Assembly (NCBI GenBank): GCA_021325635.1
Contig: JAJPGV010000008.1
Span: forward strand, 62,001 to 126,000
Direction: 5' to 3'
Source: Chloroflexota bacterium
Lineage (GTDB): Bacteria; Chloroflexota; JAJPGV01
Length of the DNA: 64,000 bases
Positions 1 through 11,200 of the stretch are shown one piece after another (positions within the stretch are counted from its first letter, which is position 1; each line of letters opens with the position of its first letter). The notes under the pieces are model-generated. The model saw nothing but the letters and a program-made list of their open reading frames with translations. It was not told the origin of the DNA and ran no database searches. A program made the translations under genes and the position numbers.

Positions 1-1034
1 GGAGCAGCGCTCACCATCGCCACCAGGACCGGTACGCGCGCGAAGAACATCAGCCATACGCTGAACGGCAGATAGGCCAGCGTCAGCACCTGCAGCAGCG
101 AGAACGACAGTGTGTATAACGCCAGCAGGCGCTGGCCCAGGGTCGGCAGCCGCCGCCAATCACCCTTCATCAGCACCTGCAGGAAGCCCTGGTCCCAGCG
201 TGTGCGCTGGCGCACGAGATCGGGCACGGTTGGCGGCGTCTCCTCTCGGGTGACGTAGGCGTCGTCGTAGACCACCCGGATGGCGGCCCCCGCCGCGCTG
301 AGCCGCATGCCCAGATCCGCATCCTCGGTCAGGCACTCCTGGTCCCACCCTCCGTGCTGCTCGAGCAGCGGCCGCCGGATGAACACGGTGTTGCCGCCCA
401 GGGGAACCATGCCAATCGAGGCGTGATAGTGCAGCCGGCTCTTGAACCAGAAGAAGTACTCCAGCACGTTGAGCGCGCAATACCAGCGATCGGCGTAGTT
501 CATCAGCTGCACGCCGCTCTGGACGACCGCCGCACCCTCTCGCTGCATGATCGTGTTCACCACCCGCAAGATGTCGGGATGGGGCTCATCCTCCGCGTCG
601 AAGATGGTCACCACGTCGCCTCGGGCGTGGGCCAGGCCCACGTTCAGGGCGTGCGGCTTGTTGATCGGCGGCTCGGCGAAGCGCACCAGCGAGACGTTGT
701 CGACGCCGGCTTGCTCCAGCTCGGCAATCTTGCGGTTGACGGCTATCGCCGTGCCCTCGTCACCGGCCTCGACGATCACCACGATTTGCACCAGCTCACG
801 CGGATAGCGCAGATCGGCGATGCGCTGCAGCGTATCTTCGATGACCGCCTCCTCATGGCGGGCGGGCAGCAGCACCGTGAAGCTCCAGCCCGGCGGCAGC
901 AGCGACGCTGGTGCTCGGCCGTGGGCGCTGCGGATCTTGTCCTGCCAGGCGTACAGCATCAGCATGCTGGCATAGGCCGACTGCGCCGCCAACGCCAGCG
1001 AGAGGAAGGCAAGAAGAAAGGGCCCGGCGCTCAC
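1..1034 (-). CDS. Membrane-associated family 2 glycosyltransferase (partial, cut by left edge)
   Basis: A processive-type GT2 enzyme, probably making a cell-surface polysaccharide from nucleotide sugars at the membrane. Reading down from a GTG at 1034, the protein opens with a hydrophobic segment (FLLAFLSLALAAQ). The GT-A domain follows: LLPARHEE near the nucleotide site, the metal-binding Asp pair in IFDAEDEPHPD, the catalytic-base region CLTEDADLG, and the QRTRW signature of cellulose-synthase-like GT2 enzymes. After QRTRW come further hydrophobic segments (ALYTLSFSLLQVL, WLMFFARVPVLVAMV), and the frame is still open at base 1. An in-frame stop lies just upstream of the GTG, and no convincing Shine-Dalgarno is visible. 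The family is clear; the sugar and product are not. The neighbouring repeat-protein genes on the same strand suggest a surface role. Confidence 0.85.
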   Translation of the reverse strand, partial: MSAGPFLLAFLSLALAAQSAYASMLMLYAWQDKIRSAHGRAPASLLPPGWSFTVLLPARHEEAVIEDTLQRIADLRYPRELVQIVVIVEAGDEGTAIAVNRKIAELEQAGVDNVSLVRFAEPPINKPHALNVGLAHARGDVVTIFDAEDEPHPDILRVVNTIMQREGAAVVQSGVQLMNYADRWYCALNVLEYFFWFKSRLHYHASIGMVPLGGNTVFIRRPLLEQHGGWDQECLTEDADLGMRLSAAGAAIRVVYDDAYVTREETPPTVPDLVRQRTRWDQGFLQVLMKGDWRRLPTLGQRLLALYTLSFSLLQVLTLAYLPFSVWLMFFARVPVLVAMVSAA

Positions 1035-1225
1035 ATTCAGACGCTACAGGGAGGCGGCCCCGGCGACCAACGATCTTTATACCCGAGTTGGATTGCCTGT
1101 TTGTCCTACGTTCATCGGGTAGTGCTGCACGTGCCACGGCCGGCAAATTCCGCGGCGGACAAACGGGAGGCGGGGCCGGGAACATTCCCGACCCCGCCGT
1201 GCCCGTGGAACGGATCTGCGCTGCC

Positions 1226-4200
1226 CTAGGGCAACAGGCCCGATAGCATCGCGGCTATCCTGGCCAACAGACCGCTGGCTGGGTTAGTCGAGCTCGACGA
1301 GCTCACGCTCGCCGGCCGCGTCGTCGCGGTCGTCACTGTTCCGCCACCAGCCGCATCCACGCTGCCCACCGTAGTGGTATGCGTGTTGTCGCCGATGTGG
1401 CCGGTGCTCGACGTGCTGCCGCTGACGCCATTCGCGGTACCCAGATCGGTGATGGTGGCCGTCCCGGTGCTGGTCGACACCGCGGACGATATGCCACCCC
1501 TCTTCGCTCCACCGGTCGTGACGGTCGGTGCCCCGCCGCCCGTTACGTCAACCGAGGCATCGACACCGCCCACCGTGACGTCTCCGGACATTGCACTGGC
1601 CACGGCTGCATCGACAGCGTGCTCGACCTGATCGTTGAATGACTTGGTGTTCGAGCCAGGCCCTGTGCCGGCGTTGCCGCCGCCCGCGCCATCAACGAAA
1701 TCGATCTCGCCGGTCGTGGTGTTGTTGCCGTTCATACCCACGGCGGTAGCCGATCCGCTGGTGCCGCTGGCCGTGCCGGTATTGGAGACGTTGGTGGTGT
1801 TGGAAGTGTTGATGGTGGCCCCGGCATTAGCACCCGCGGTTGCCGAGCCGGTGGCGCCACCGGTCGTCGCGGAGGGAGCGCCCGGGTTCATCACGTTGGT
1901 GATGGCCAACCCGATTCCGTCACCCTTCACGTCGCCGCTCTGGGCCTCAGCCACGTCACCCTCGCGGCTGTCGATCTTCTGGCGGTTATGGACTTCCGTG
2001 TCTCCGCCACTGCCGGAAGCGTTCCCGCCGCCGGCCGCATCGACAGCCATCACGAGACCACTCGTGGTGTTGTTCCCGGTCTGGCCGGTCGCCGCGGCGT
2101 TACCCGAGACGTTGGTTGCCATGCCGGTGTTGGTCACGCTGTTCGTATTGGTCTCGTTGAACGTCGCGCTGGAGTTGCCGCCCGCCTTAGCGCCGCCAGT
2201 GGTGAACGAGGTGCTGGCCTTGGAGCCGTTATCGATCGTCGTCCCAGCGAAGCCGATGCCGTCGCCCCACACGTTCCCACTCTCGGCGTCACCGAAGTCA
2301 GAGACATGAGACCTCACGGACTGGTGGTTGGTGGCTTCGGTTTCCCCACCGCCGCCCGAGTTCGATGGAGTGGCGCTGCCGCCGTTCCCACCGCCAGAGG
2401 CGTCAACTGCGTCGACTTCGCCGGTAGTGGTATTGGAGCCCGTCTGGCCCGTAGCCGTCGCCGATCCGCTGGTGTTGCTGACCGTGCCGTTGTTGGATAC
2501 CGTGTTGCGGTTCGTGACGTTCACCGTGGCTGCGCTGCTCGAGCCGGTCCCGTCGGAAGCGCCGGTCGTGGCCGAGATATTGCCGCCATTGCTGAGGGAC
2601 GTGATAGCCGCGCCGATGCCATCGCCGTGGGCCTTGCCGCTGCCGGCTATCGCCGCGTCACCGTTCGAAGAGCTGACGTACTGATGATTCTCGGCCTCAG
2701 TGTCACCACTGGAAGCCGAGGCCTCACCCGGCTCGCCCTCACTGGCCGTGGCCGCGCCTGTGTCGGCCAGTACGACCGGTGAAGTGCCAGTCGCGCTGCC
2801 GCTGTTGCCTCCGCCCGCCGCATCGACGTCGCCCACCAGCCCGCTGGTGGTGTTGTTGCCAGTTTGGCCTGTGGCCGAAGCGTTGCCGCTGGTATTTGTG
2901 GCGGTGCCGGTGTTGGACACGTTGTTGGTGTTGCTCACCGTCACCGTGCCGCTGGCATTGCCGCCCACCTTGCTGGCGCCGGTCGTGATGGAGATCGCGC
3001 CGGTGTTGTTGATGGTCGTCCCGGCGAAGCCGATACCGTCGCCATAGGCATTGCCTGTCTGCGCGTCGGCCGCGATGTCGTTGTGCGACTTGACCGTCTG
3101 GTGATTACGAGCCTCGGTGTCACCACTCGATGCGGAAGCCAGGCCGCCCGTGGCCGAGCCGCTGTTGGCCCCATCAGCCGCGTCAACCGCCACCACCGTT
3201 CCGGTCGTGGTGTTGTCGCCAGCCTGGCCGGTAGCCGTCGCCGCTCCGCTCGTGTTGGTGGCTGTGCCGGTGTTGGTGACGTTGTTGGTGTTGGTGCGCC
3301 GGGACGAAGCCGATGAGCCACTCGGCGAGCTGCCGATCGCTCCGCCACCACCGCCACCCGTGGACGACCCGGGGCCGCCAATCGAGCCGCTGGTTGTCGT
3401 GCTGGAGCCAATCGAGTTGCTGATGTTGGTCGTGGCATCACCGATGCCGTCACCGCTGGCAGACCCGGTTTCCGCGCCGGCAAAGATGTCGTTGTCGGAC
3501 TCCACCTTCTGGTGGTTGGAAGCTGTGGTCTCCCCGCTGAACGACTTCCCGACGCTGCCGATACCTTGCCCGAGTCCGGTCGCCGCCGTGGCGCTGCCAC
3601 TGTTCGCGCCGCCCGCTGCATCCACGGTCCCGACGGTGCCGCTCGTCGAATTGTTGCCCGTCTGGCCCACGGACGTCGCCGCCCCGGTCGTATTGGTCAC
3701 CATGCCCGTGTTGGTGACGTTGTTGACGTTGGTCCCGGAGCTGTTCTTGATCGTGGTGGACGCGAGACCAATGCCATCTCCGGACGCATTCCCGCTCATG
3801 GCGTCGGCCGAGATGTTGTTTTCGGACTCCACCGTCTGGCTGTTGTGAGCCTTGGTGTCGCCGCTGAACGACTTGCCGACGGTGCCCAGAGCCGAGCCCA
3901 CGCCGGTGGCCGTTGCCGAACCGCTGTTGGAGCCGCCGGCGGCATCCACCGTATTGACGTTGCCGCTGGTGCTGTTGTTGCCGGTCTGGCCAGTGGCAGT
4001 GGCCGCGCCGCTCATATTGGTAGCGGTGCCGGTATTGGTCACCGTGTTGGTTCCGGAGCCGGTGATGGTCGTGATCGAGGCGCCGATGCCATCGCCATGC
4101 GCGTTGCCGCTCTTGGCCGTGGCTTCGATGTTGTTGCTCGACGCGACCTCTTGCTCGTTGGAAGCCGAGGTGTCACCCCCGAACGCCTTGCCGACGCTGC

Positions 4201-7200
4201 CCAGGCCTGAGCTCACGCCCGTGGCCATGGCGCTGGCGCTGCCGCTGTTCGCGCCGCCTGCCGCGTCCACCGTGCCGACCGTGCCGCTGGTGGAGTTGTT
4301 GCCGACCTGGCCGGTAGCGCTCGCCGCACCAGTGGTGTTGGTGGCTGTGCCGGTGTTGCTGATGGTGCTGGTGTTGGTGGTCGTCGAGCTGGTGCTGCTG
4401 TTGCCACCGTTCTTGGCACCGCCGGTTATCTTGCTGCCGAAGCCGCTGCTGCTGATGCCGTTGACCACAGAGCCGATGCCGTCGCCGTGAGCGTTGCCGC
4501 TCATTGCATCTGCCGAGATGCTGTTCTCGGACGCTACGACCTGCTCGTTGCTGGCCTTGGTATCGCCGCCGAACGCTTCAGCATCGGCGCTGGCCGTACC
4601 GGAGGTGCTGGCCGAAGCCGTGGCGCTGGCCGAGCCGCTGTTCGATCCACCGGCCGCGTCCACCGTGCCGACAGTCCCCACCGTGGTGTTGCTGCCGTTC
4701 TGGCCCACCGAGGTGGCGGCGCCGGTAGTGTTCGAAACCGTGCCATTGGCGGTGAGGCGGTTGGTGTTGGTGATGGTGCCGCGGATGCTGCTGTTGCCAC
4801 CGGTGTCCGCGGCGCCGGTGGTCATGCTGCCGCCGCCACCGTTGGTGATGCTGTTGGCCACCGAAGCAATGCCGTCGCCGCTGGCCGTGCCCGTCTCCGC
4901 GCCGGCGAAGATGCCGTTCTCGGAAGCGACGATCTGCTCGTTCTCCGCGGTGGTGTCGCCCCCGTTCCCAGACCCGTTGGCTTCGGCCGACGGATTGCTT
5001 CTCTCGCCCGCGGTAGCCGTTGCCGTGGCTGTGCCGCTGCCGGAGTTGGCGCCGCCGGCGGCGTCGACGTCCGTGACCACGCCTGAGGTGCTGTTGCTGC
5101 CGGTCTGGCCGGTTGCCGTAGCGTTGCCACTGGCATTCGTGGCCGACCCAGTGGCCGATACCGTGTTGTTATTGGTGAGCGTGGCCGTGCCCGAAGAGTT
5201 GCCGCCGTTCTTTGCGCCGCCGGTGGTGATGGACGGCAGGACACCGTTGCTGATGATCGTGTCGCTGCTGCCAATCCCATCGCCGTAGGCGTTGCCGCTG
5301 CTGGCGTCGGCGACGATCTTGTTCTCGGAGGCCACCGTCTGGCTGTTCTCCGCCGTCGTGGCGCCGCTGGAGCCGTTCCCCGACGCGGAAGCGTGTGGCG
5401 ACGAGGAGGGACCGGCGGAAGCCGTGGCGGTTGCTGTGCCGCTGCCGGAGTTAGACCCGCCGGCTGCGTCCACCGTGGTAACGACGCCCGAGGTGGTGTT
5501 GTTGCCCACCTGGCCCATCGCGGTGGCACTACCGCTGGTGTTGATCGCGGTGCCGCGATTGGTGATCGAGTTGGTGTTGCTCTCGGTTTCCGTGGCGCTG
5601 CTGTTTCCGCCGGTGTCCGCGCCGCCCGTGGTTACGTTCCCGGCCTTGCCTGTGGCGTTACTGATCTCGGCGCCGGCAAACGAGATGCCGTCGCCGTGGG
5701 CGGTGCCCGTATCGGCGATGGCGCCGTCGCCATTGAAGGACGCGACGACCTGCTCGTTGGCCGCCGTCGTGTCGCCACTGAAGGCCGCGGCCTCAGCCGA
5801 AGCGTTGGTGCCGGTTGAGGTCTGAGTAGCGCTGCCCGAGTTCGCGCCGCCCGCGGCGTCGATGTCGGTGACTGTGCCGGTGGTGCTGTTGCTGCCCACC
5901 TGGCCCGTAGCCGTGGCGTTGCCGCTGGTGTTGGTCGCGGTGCCCGTGTTGGTGATGGTGTTGGTGTTGGTCAGGCTGACCGTGGCCGACGAGTTGCCGC
6001 CGTGCTTTGCGCCGCCGGTGGTGATGGAGCCAAAGGCGCCGCTGCTGATGGCCGTATCGCTGCTGCCGATGCCATCCCCGTGGGCGTTGCCCGTCTCCAC
6101 GTCGCCGAAGTCACTGGTAACGCCGGCAACCGTCTGCGCATTCACCGCCGTCGTGTCACCGCTGGAGGCCGACGAGCCACTGCCGGAGTTGGACCCGCCG
6201 GCTGCGTCAACAGTGCCCACCGTGCCGCTGACGCTGTTGCTGCCCGTCTGACCCACGGCGGTGCCATTGCCGCTGCGATTGGTCACCGTGCCGGTGTTGC
6301 TGATGGTGTTGGTGTTGGTCTCGGTGATGGTGACACCGGAGTTCCCGCCGCTCTTGGCGCCGCCTGTCGTGACCTTACCCGAGGCGCCGGCCGCGGTGAT
6401 CTCGGTGTCGGCCGAGCTGATGCCGTCGCCCCAAACGTTGCCGGTGCGCGCTTCGGCCGAGTCTCCCACGACGCCCGCGACCTCCTGCTCGTTGACCGCC
6501 GTGGTGTCGCCGCTCGCGGCCTCCGAGTTCGTGCCGGTGGCGTTGCCCGAATTCGCTCCGCCCGCGGCGTCAACCGTGCCAACCGTGCCGCTGACGGTAT
6601 TGTCGCCGGTTTGGCCGGCCGCGCCGCCGGTTTGGCCGGTAGCGGAGGCATTGCCGCTGACGTTGGTCGCCCGGCCGGTGTTCGTGATCGTGGTGCCGTT
6701 CGTCTGGGTCAGCGTGACGGCCGAGGTTCCTCCGCTGTCCGCGCCACCCGTCGTGAACATGGCCGGAGCGCCGCTCATGATCATCGTGCCGGCAAATCCG
6801 ATGCCGTCGCCGTGGGCGTCACCGGACCGTGCCTGGGCCGTGTCCTGAACGACCTGGCTAACCAGCTGCTCGTTCACGGCGGTCGTATCGCCGCTTGTAG
6901 CCTCGGATCCGGAGCCGCTGGCGCTGCCCGAGTTCGAGCCGCCCGCGGCATCCACCGTGCCGACCGTTCCGGTGGTCGAGTTGCTGCCCACCTGGCCGGT
7001 GGCCGTGGCCGATCCGGAGGTGTTCGTCGCCGTCCCGCTGTTGGTGATGGTGTTGGTGTTGTTGATGGTCTCGCTGACGCCCGAATTTCCGCCGGTCTTG
7101 GCCCCGCCGGTCGTGGCATCTCCCGCGCCGCCGTTGGTGATCTCGGCGTCGGCGGTGAGGCCGCTGCCGCTGGCGTTACCGCTTCGGGCGGAGGCGTTGT

Positions 7201-8185
7201 TGCCGACGTCTAACACCACCTCCTGGCTGTTAGCCGCGGTGGTGTTACCCGACCCGGTATGGCTGCCGGAACCTGAAGCGGAGCCCGAATTCGCGCCACC
7301 CGCGGCATCCACCGTCGTCGTGCGACCCGTGGCCGAGTTGTTACCCACCTGCCCGGTGGCGGTGGCCGACCCGGTCGTAGACGTCGACGTGCCGGTGTTG
7401 CTGATCGTGTTCGCGTTCGTGACCGACTGCGTCACACCAGAGGTGCCGCCGGTCTTGGCTCCGCCCGACGTGCTCGAGCCCGCCCCACCGTTGCTGATGC
7501 TGGTGATGGCTGTCGTGCCGTTGGCGCTGGCATTGCCAGTCGTCGCCGAGGCCGAATTGTTCACCGAGCTGACGACGGATTGGTTATTGGTCGCCGTGGT
7601 GCTGCCGCTGGGGCTGGAGCCGCTGGCAGCGCCACCGGCCGCGTCGACCGAGCCAACGGTAGCGGTGGTGCTGTTATTGCCGGTCTGCCCCGTGGACGTG
7701 GCGTTGCCGCTGCTGGCGCTCGCCGTCCCGGTGTTCGTTACCGTGGTGGTGTTCGTCGTGGTCTTCGTAGCACCACTGTTGCCACCGCTCGTCGCGCCGC
7801 CCGTGGTCGTGCTGCCGCCGCTGCCGTTGCTGACGGTTGTGCTGCTCGTCGTGCCGGTGGACTTCACGCTCCCACTCGAGCTCGACGCCGTCGAGCTCGA
7901 GCTCGAGCTGGACGTGCTGGAATTCGAGGCCGTTGTTGAGCCGGTCGTGGCCGCCAGGGCCTGGCCGCCAACCAGCAGCGCCATGACGGTTGCCGAGGTG
8001 CCGGCGCGAAGCGGCAGATCGGCTTTCCGGCGGCGCTTGGCCGGATTCACGGTCGCCGGCTCTTGCGAACTTGGGTCCGTTTTCTTGGATCGAGCCACTT
8101 TTTGGTTCTCCTTCATCTGATCCGTTTGCTGCTTGTTCTTCTCTGGGCTGCTGGAAAACAGCTGGCTTGATGTGGTCACTAACAA
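1226..8185 (-). CDS. Giant secreted Gly/Ser/Thr/Asn repeat protein (about 2,300 aa)
   Basis: An exported low-complexity protein of unknown function. The reading frame is open from a TTG at 8185. The ATG at 8116 is the more likely start, giving MKENQKVARSKK, a basic stretch (KRRRK) and then a hydrophobic signal segment (ATVMALLVGGQALAA). A Ser/Thr/Gly linker follows, then about 18 imperfect units of roughly 95-130 aa, each marked by a VDAAGG core. Each unit contains several shorter rungs such as SGNATATGQTGNN, SGDTTAVNEQ, SGNAHGDGIG and TTGGAKxGGNSS. There are almost no Cys residues. The C-terminus (LLARIAAMLSGLLP) is hydrophobic, with no basic tail and no LPxTG. The gene lies directly downstream of a paralog (8204-11380) and is probably cotranscribed with it. 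The regular Gly/Asn turns and alternating small residues suggest a beta-solenoid or fibre; this is inference. Confidence 0.8.
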   Translation of the reverse strand: MLVTTSSQLFSSSPEKNKQQTDQMKENQKVARSKKTDPSSQEPATVNPAKRRRKADLPLRAGTSATVMALLVGGQALAATTGSTTASNSSTSSSSSSSTASSSSGSVKSTGTTSSTTVSNGSGGSTTTGGATSGGNSGATKTTTNTTTVTNTGTASASSGNATSTGQTGNNSTTATVGSVDAAGGAASGSSPSGSTTATNNQSVVSSVNNSASATTGNASANGTTAITSISNGGAGSSTSGGAKTGGTSGVTQSVTNANTISNTGTSTSTTGSATATGQVGNNSATGRTTTVDAAGGANSGSASGSGSHTGSGNTTAANSQEVVLDVGNNASARSGNASGSGLTADAEITNGGAGDATTGGAKTGGNSGVSETINNTNTITNSGTATNTSGSATATGQVGSNSTTGTVGTVDAAGGSNSGSASGSGSEATSGDTTAVNEQLVSQVVQDTAQARSGDAHGDGIGFAGTMIMSGAPAMFTTGGADSGGTSAVTLTQTNGTTITNTGRATNVSGNASATGQTGGAAGQTGDNTVSGTVGTVDAAGGANSGNATGTNSEAASGDTTAVNEQEVAGVVGDSAEARTGNVWGDGISSADTEITAAGASGKVTTGGAKSGGNSGVTITETNTNTISNTGTVTNRSGNGTAVGQTGSNSVSGTVGTVDAAGGSNSGSGSSASSGDTTAVNAQTVAGVTSDFGDVETGNAHGDGIGSSDTAISSGAFGSITTGGAKHGGNSSATVSLTNTNTITNTGTATNTSGNATATGQVGSNSTTGTVTDIDAAGGANSGSATQTSTGTNASAEAAAFSGDTTAANEQVVASFNGDGAIADTGTAHGDGISFAGAEISNATGKAGNVTTGGADTGGNSSATETESNTNSITNRGTAINTSGSATAMGQVGNNTTSGVVTTVDAAGGSNSGSGTATATASAGPSSSPHASASGNGSSGATTAENSQTVASENKIVADASSGNAYGDGIGSSDTIISNGVLPSITTGGAKNGGNSSGTATLTNNNTVSATGSATNASGNATATGQTGSNSTSGVVTDVDAAGGANSGSGTATATATAGERSNPSAEANGSGNGGDTTAENEQIVASENGIFAGAETGTASGDGIASVANSITNGGGGSMTTGAADTGGNSSIRGTITNTNRLTANGTVSNTTGAATSVGQNGSNTTVGTVGTVDAAGGSNSGSASATASASTSGTASADAEAFGGDTKASNEQVVASENSISADAMSGNAHGDGIGSVVNGISSSGFGSKITGGAKNGGNSSTSSTTTNTSTISNTGTATNTTGAASATGQVGNNSTSGTVGTVDAAGGANSGSASAMATGVSSGLGSVGKAFGGDTSASNEQEVASSNNIEATAKSGNAHGDGIGASITTITGSGTNTVTNTGTATNMSGAATATGQTGNNSTSGNVNTVDAAGGSNSGSATATGVGSALGTVGKSFSGDTKAHNSQTVESENNISADAMSGNASGDGIGLASTTIKNSSGTNVNNVTNTGMVTNTTGAATSVGQTGNNSTSGTVGTVDAAGGANSGSATAATGLGQGIGSVGKSFSGETTASNHQKVESDNDIFAGAETGSASGDGIGDATTNISNSIGSSTTTSGSIGGPGSSTGGGGGGAIGSSPSGSSASSRRTNTNNVTNTGTATNTSGAATATGQAGDNTTTGTVVAVDAADGANSGSATGGLASASSGDTEARNHQTVKSHNDIAADAQTGNAYGDGIGFAGTTINNTGAISITTGASKVGGNASGTVTVSNTNNVSNTGTATNTSGNASATGQTGNNTTSGLVGDVDAAGGGNSGSATGTSPVVLADTGAATASEGEPGEASASSGDTEAENHQYVSSSNGDAAIAGSGKAHGDGIGAAITSLSNGGNISATTGASDGTGSSSAATVNVTNRNTVSNNGTVSNTSGSATATGQTGSNTTTGEVDAVDASGGGNGGSATPSNSGGGGETEATNHQSVRSHVSDFGDAESGNVWGDGIGFAGTTIDNGSKASTSFTTGGAKAGGNSSATFNETNTNSVTNTGMATNVSGNAAATGQTGNNTTSGLVMAVDAAGGGNASGSGGDTEVHNRQKIDSREGDVAEAQSGDVKGDGIGLAITNVMNPGAPSATTGGATGSATAGANAGATINTSNTTNVSNTGTASGTSGSATAVGMNGNNTTTGEIDFVDGAGGGNAGTGPGSNTKSFNDQVEHAVDAAVASAMSGDVTVGGVDASVDVTGGGAPTVTTGGAKRGGISSAVSTSTGTATITDLGTANGVSGSTSSTGHIGDNTHTTTVGSVDAAGGGTVTTATTRPASVSSSSSTNPASGLLARIAAMLSGLLP
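1330..7960 (-). repeat. About 18 tandem protein-coding repeats within the giant gene
   Basis: The minus strand encodes about 18 diverged copies of a unit of roughly 290-400 bp, recognised by the VDAAGG core and the preceding (S/T)GQ(T/V)G(N/S)N motif. Spacing varies because Ser/Gly/Ala linkers between units differ in length. The copies have diverged by substitution rather than being identical, so the array looks old and selected, not recently amplified. The array leaves long open frames on the opposite strand, which are artefacts of its codon composition. Confidence 0.85.
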
Positions 8186-8203
8186 GAAGGCGGTGCAGTC
8201 ACA

Positions 8204-11200
8204 TCAGTACTCCTCCGCTTTCTTTTTTCGCCGGCGAACAGCCGACAGCAGACTGGCCAAACCTGCCGGTAAGAGCAGGCCACCGAGCGGCAGGGAAGCT
8301 CGCACACCGCCGCCACCAAGGCCCGGAATCAATGGCGCCCCGGCTCCCTGACCTCCCGGCGCGCTCGCTCCTGCTACCTCCTGGCTGGGAACCGCAGCGG
8401 GTGCGGCCGCCGGCGCACCAACCGCGGCCGGCAACGTCTGCGAGGAGGGCTGGCCGAAGGGAGCGCTTTGCGGGCTGTTGCCACCGCCGGGCCCACCGGG
8501 CGGTGTGACGCCTGGTGGGGGACTCGGAGGTGTGGGCGGCGGCGTAAGGCTGGGCCCTGGGCCGACGGAGCAGTTGGCCTCGTTCTTGCAGCCGCCCGTG
8601 GCAACGTTGCCGGCAGTCTCGTTGACCACCTGGTTCTCGGCGAAAACCAGGCCCGTGGCGAGCGCCGTGCCAGACTGGGCTTCGGCGCCGTTCTGCACCA
8701 TCGAGCTGGCCAGCTGCTGGTTGACCGCCACGGTTTGCCCGCTGTTCGCACCACCGGCAGCATCGACGTCGGCCACTGACATGGTCAGCGAGTTGCTGCC
8801 TATCTGCCCCGTCGCCGTCGCCTCGCCGGAAGTCGCGCTGGCCGAGCCGTTATTGCTGATGCTCACGATGTTGGTGAGCCCCACGCCAACGCCCAGGTTG
8901 AGAACGCTGGTGCCGGCGAAGCCAATGCCGGTGGCGGTCGAGTTGCCACTCCCGGCCGAGGCGCTGTCACCAACGTCCAGGTCCCCGCGCTGGAAGCTCG
9001 CTGCTTCAGTAGCGCCGCCATTCGCGCCACCGGCGGCGTCGATCGTTCCCGCCGTAACGGCCAGCGCATTGTCCCCCTGCTGACCAACGGCCGAAGCTCC
9101 GCCGGACACAGAAATCCCCTGTCCGGTGTTCGCCACGGAGGTGTTGTTCGTCTGGGTCATGGCCACGTTACTGCTGCCGGAGGTGTCGCCGCCGCCGGTA
9201 GCGACGTCGTGCGGAGCCGAATTGACCACATCCGTTTCGGCCGATCCGATGCCGGTTGCTTCGGCCAGTCCGGAGCGCGCCTGCCCGCGGTCCTCGACGC
9301 CGAGACTGCCGCTCTGTTCGTTCCTGGAAGTGGTGTCGCCACCATTGGCGCCGCCAGCCGCATCCACGTCCGTGCCGCCAACGGTGACGCTGTTGCCACC
9401 CAGCTGGCCGACAGCCGTGGCCGTGCCTGACGTTGCCGTGGCGCCACCGGTATTGGTGACGCTGTTGGTGTTCGCTTCCGTAAGACTTATGGAGCTGCTG
9501 GCGCCGTGCTTGGCGCCGCCGGTAGCGAAGTTGCCCGTGCTGGTGTTGCTGATGCTGGTGTTGGCCACCACGCCCATCGCCGTGGCAGAGCCCGTTTCCG
9601 CTGAGGCGAAGTCGTTCACCCTGCTCGAGCCCTGCTGGCTGTTGGCTGCGTCGGTAGCGGGGCCGCTGCCACTGGCGCTCGCGCCGCCGGCGGCATCGAC
9701 CGCGTCGACCTGAACAGTGAGGCTGTTGCTGCCGGCCTGACCGGTCGCAGTGGCGCTGCCCGACGTCGCCGTGGCCTGCCCGTTGTTGCTCACCGTGGTC
9801 GTTTCGCTGTTCGTCAGGCTCAATGAGCTGTTACCGCCCATGTCTGCGCCCCCAGTTGCGAAGTTGCCGGAAATGCTGTTGCTGACTGTGGTGCTGGCCA
9901 CCACGCCGGTTGACGCGGCCGATCCGGACTTGGCGATCGCGCTGTCGGACACGTTGTTGGAGGCGGACTGCTCGTTGGCGGCAGCGGTGGGGCCACTGGA
10001 TCCCGCCGAATTCCCGCCGCCCGCCGCATCCACGGCTCCGGCCGAGTTCGTAACGCTGTTGTCGCCTGCCTGCCCCACGGCGTTGGCGTTGCCGGTGGCC
10101 GCATTCGCCACCCCGGTGTTGCTCACGCTGTTCGTGCTGGTGTTGGTGATGGAGATGCCGCTGCTGCTGCCATTCCCTATGGAGGCGCCGGTCGCACCAC
10201 TGCCGGCAAAGGTGTTGGAGATGCTGGTATTGGCCACCACGCCTGTTGAAGTCGCCGATCCCGTCACCGCTTCGGCGGAGTTATTCACGTTCTGGTTCGC
10301 GGCCGTGTTGCTGACCGCCGTGGTGGCGCCCGCGCCTGAGCCGGATCCCGCGCCGCCGGCGGCATCGACCGTTCCCGTGCTGGCCGAGGTCGTGTTCGAT
10401 CCCGTCTGGCCGACGGCCGTAGCGCTGCCGCTCGAGGACGACGCCGTACCGTTATTAGAGACGGTGTTGGTGTTGTCCAGCGTGAGGCTGATGGACGAAT
10501 TGCCACCACCGATTGAGCCGCCAGTCGCCAGGTTCCCGCTGTAGGTGTTATTGACGGTCGTCTCGGCCGCCAGGCCGGTGCTGGACGCATCTCCGCTGTG
10601 GGCCGAGCCGGAATTCGACACGTTGTTGGAAGCCTGCGTGCTGGCTGAGGCCGTTGTGGCTCCCGCGCCAGCCCCACTCCCGGCGCCACCGGCCGCATTC
10701 ACGGCGCCTGTGCTGGCCGAGACGCTGTTGTTGCCGACCTGTCCGCTGCCGCTGGCAGCGCCCGTGGTCGCCTGCCCAGCACCTTGGTTGGAGACAGTAG
10801 TGCTGTTGCGTATGGTCACGCTGACAGCACTGTTCGCCCCGTGTCCGATGGAGCCGCCAGTGGCGATATTCCCGCCGCTGTCGTTGTTCACCGCCACGTT
10901 GCTGGTCGTCCCTGTTGCCGCGGCGTTACCCGTCGTCCCGGCGCCGCTGGCGGAGGCGCTGTTCGAGGCATTGGTTGAGCTGGAGGCGGACGTCCCGGCC
11001 CCTGCGGGGGAGCCACCTCCCGCGCTGGACGTGCTGGGCGACGAAGCCGTGTTGGACGTGCTGCCCGCTTGGCCGGTAGCGGACCCAGTTCCGCTGGTCG
11101 AGCCGGCCTGTCCGGTCGCGCCAGCGGAAGTCTTGTTGGCCGTGCTGCTGCTGGCACCCGCGGTGCTGGTCGAGCCGGAGTGCGAAGGCACCTGACCACT

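Noticed and set aside
1374-8120. Many long plus-strand open frames opposite the giant repeat gene (for example 6957-8120, rich in Leu/Val/Pro)
   Set aside because: They mirror the codon composition of the minus-strand repeats, lack ribosome sites and have no domain. They are antisense shadows.
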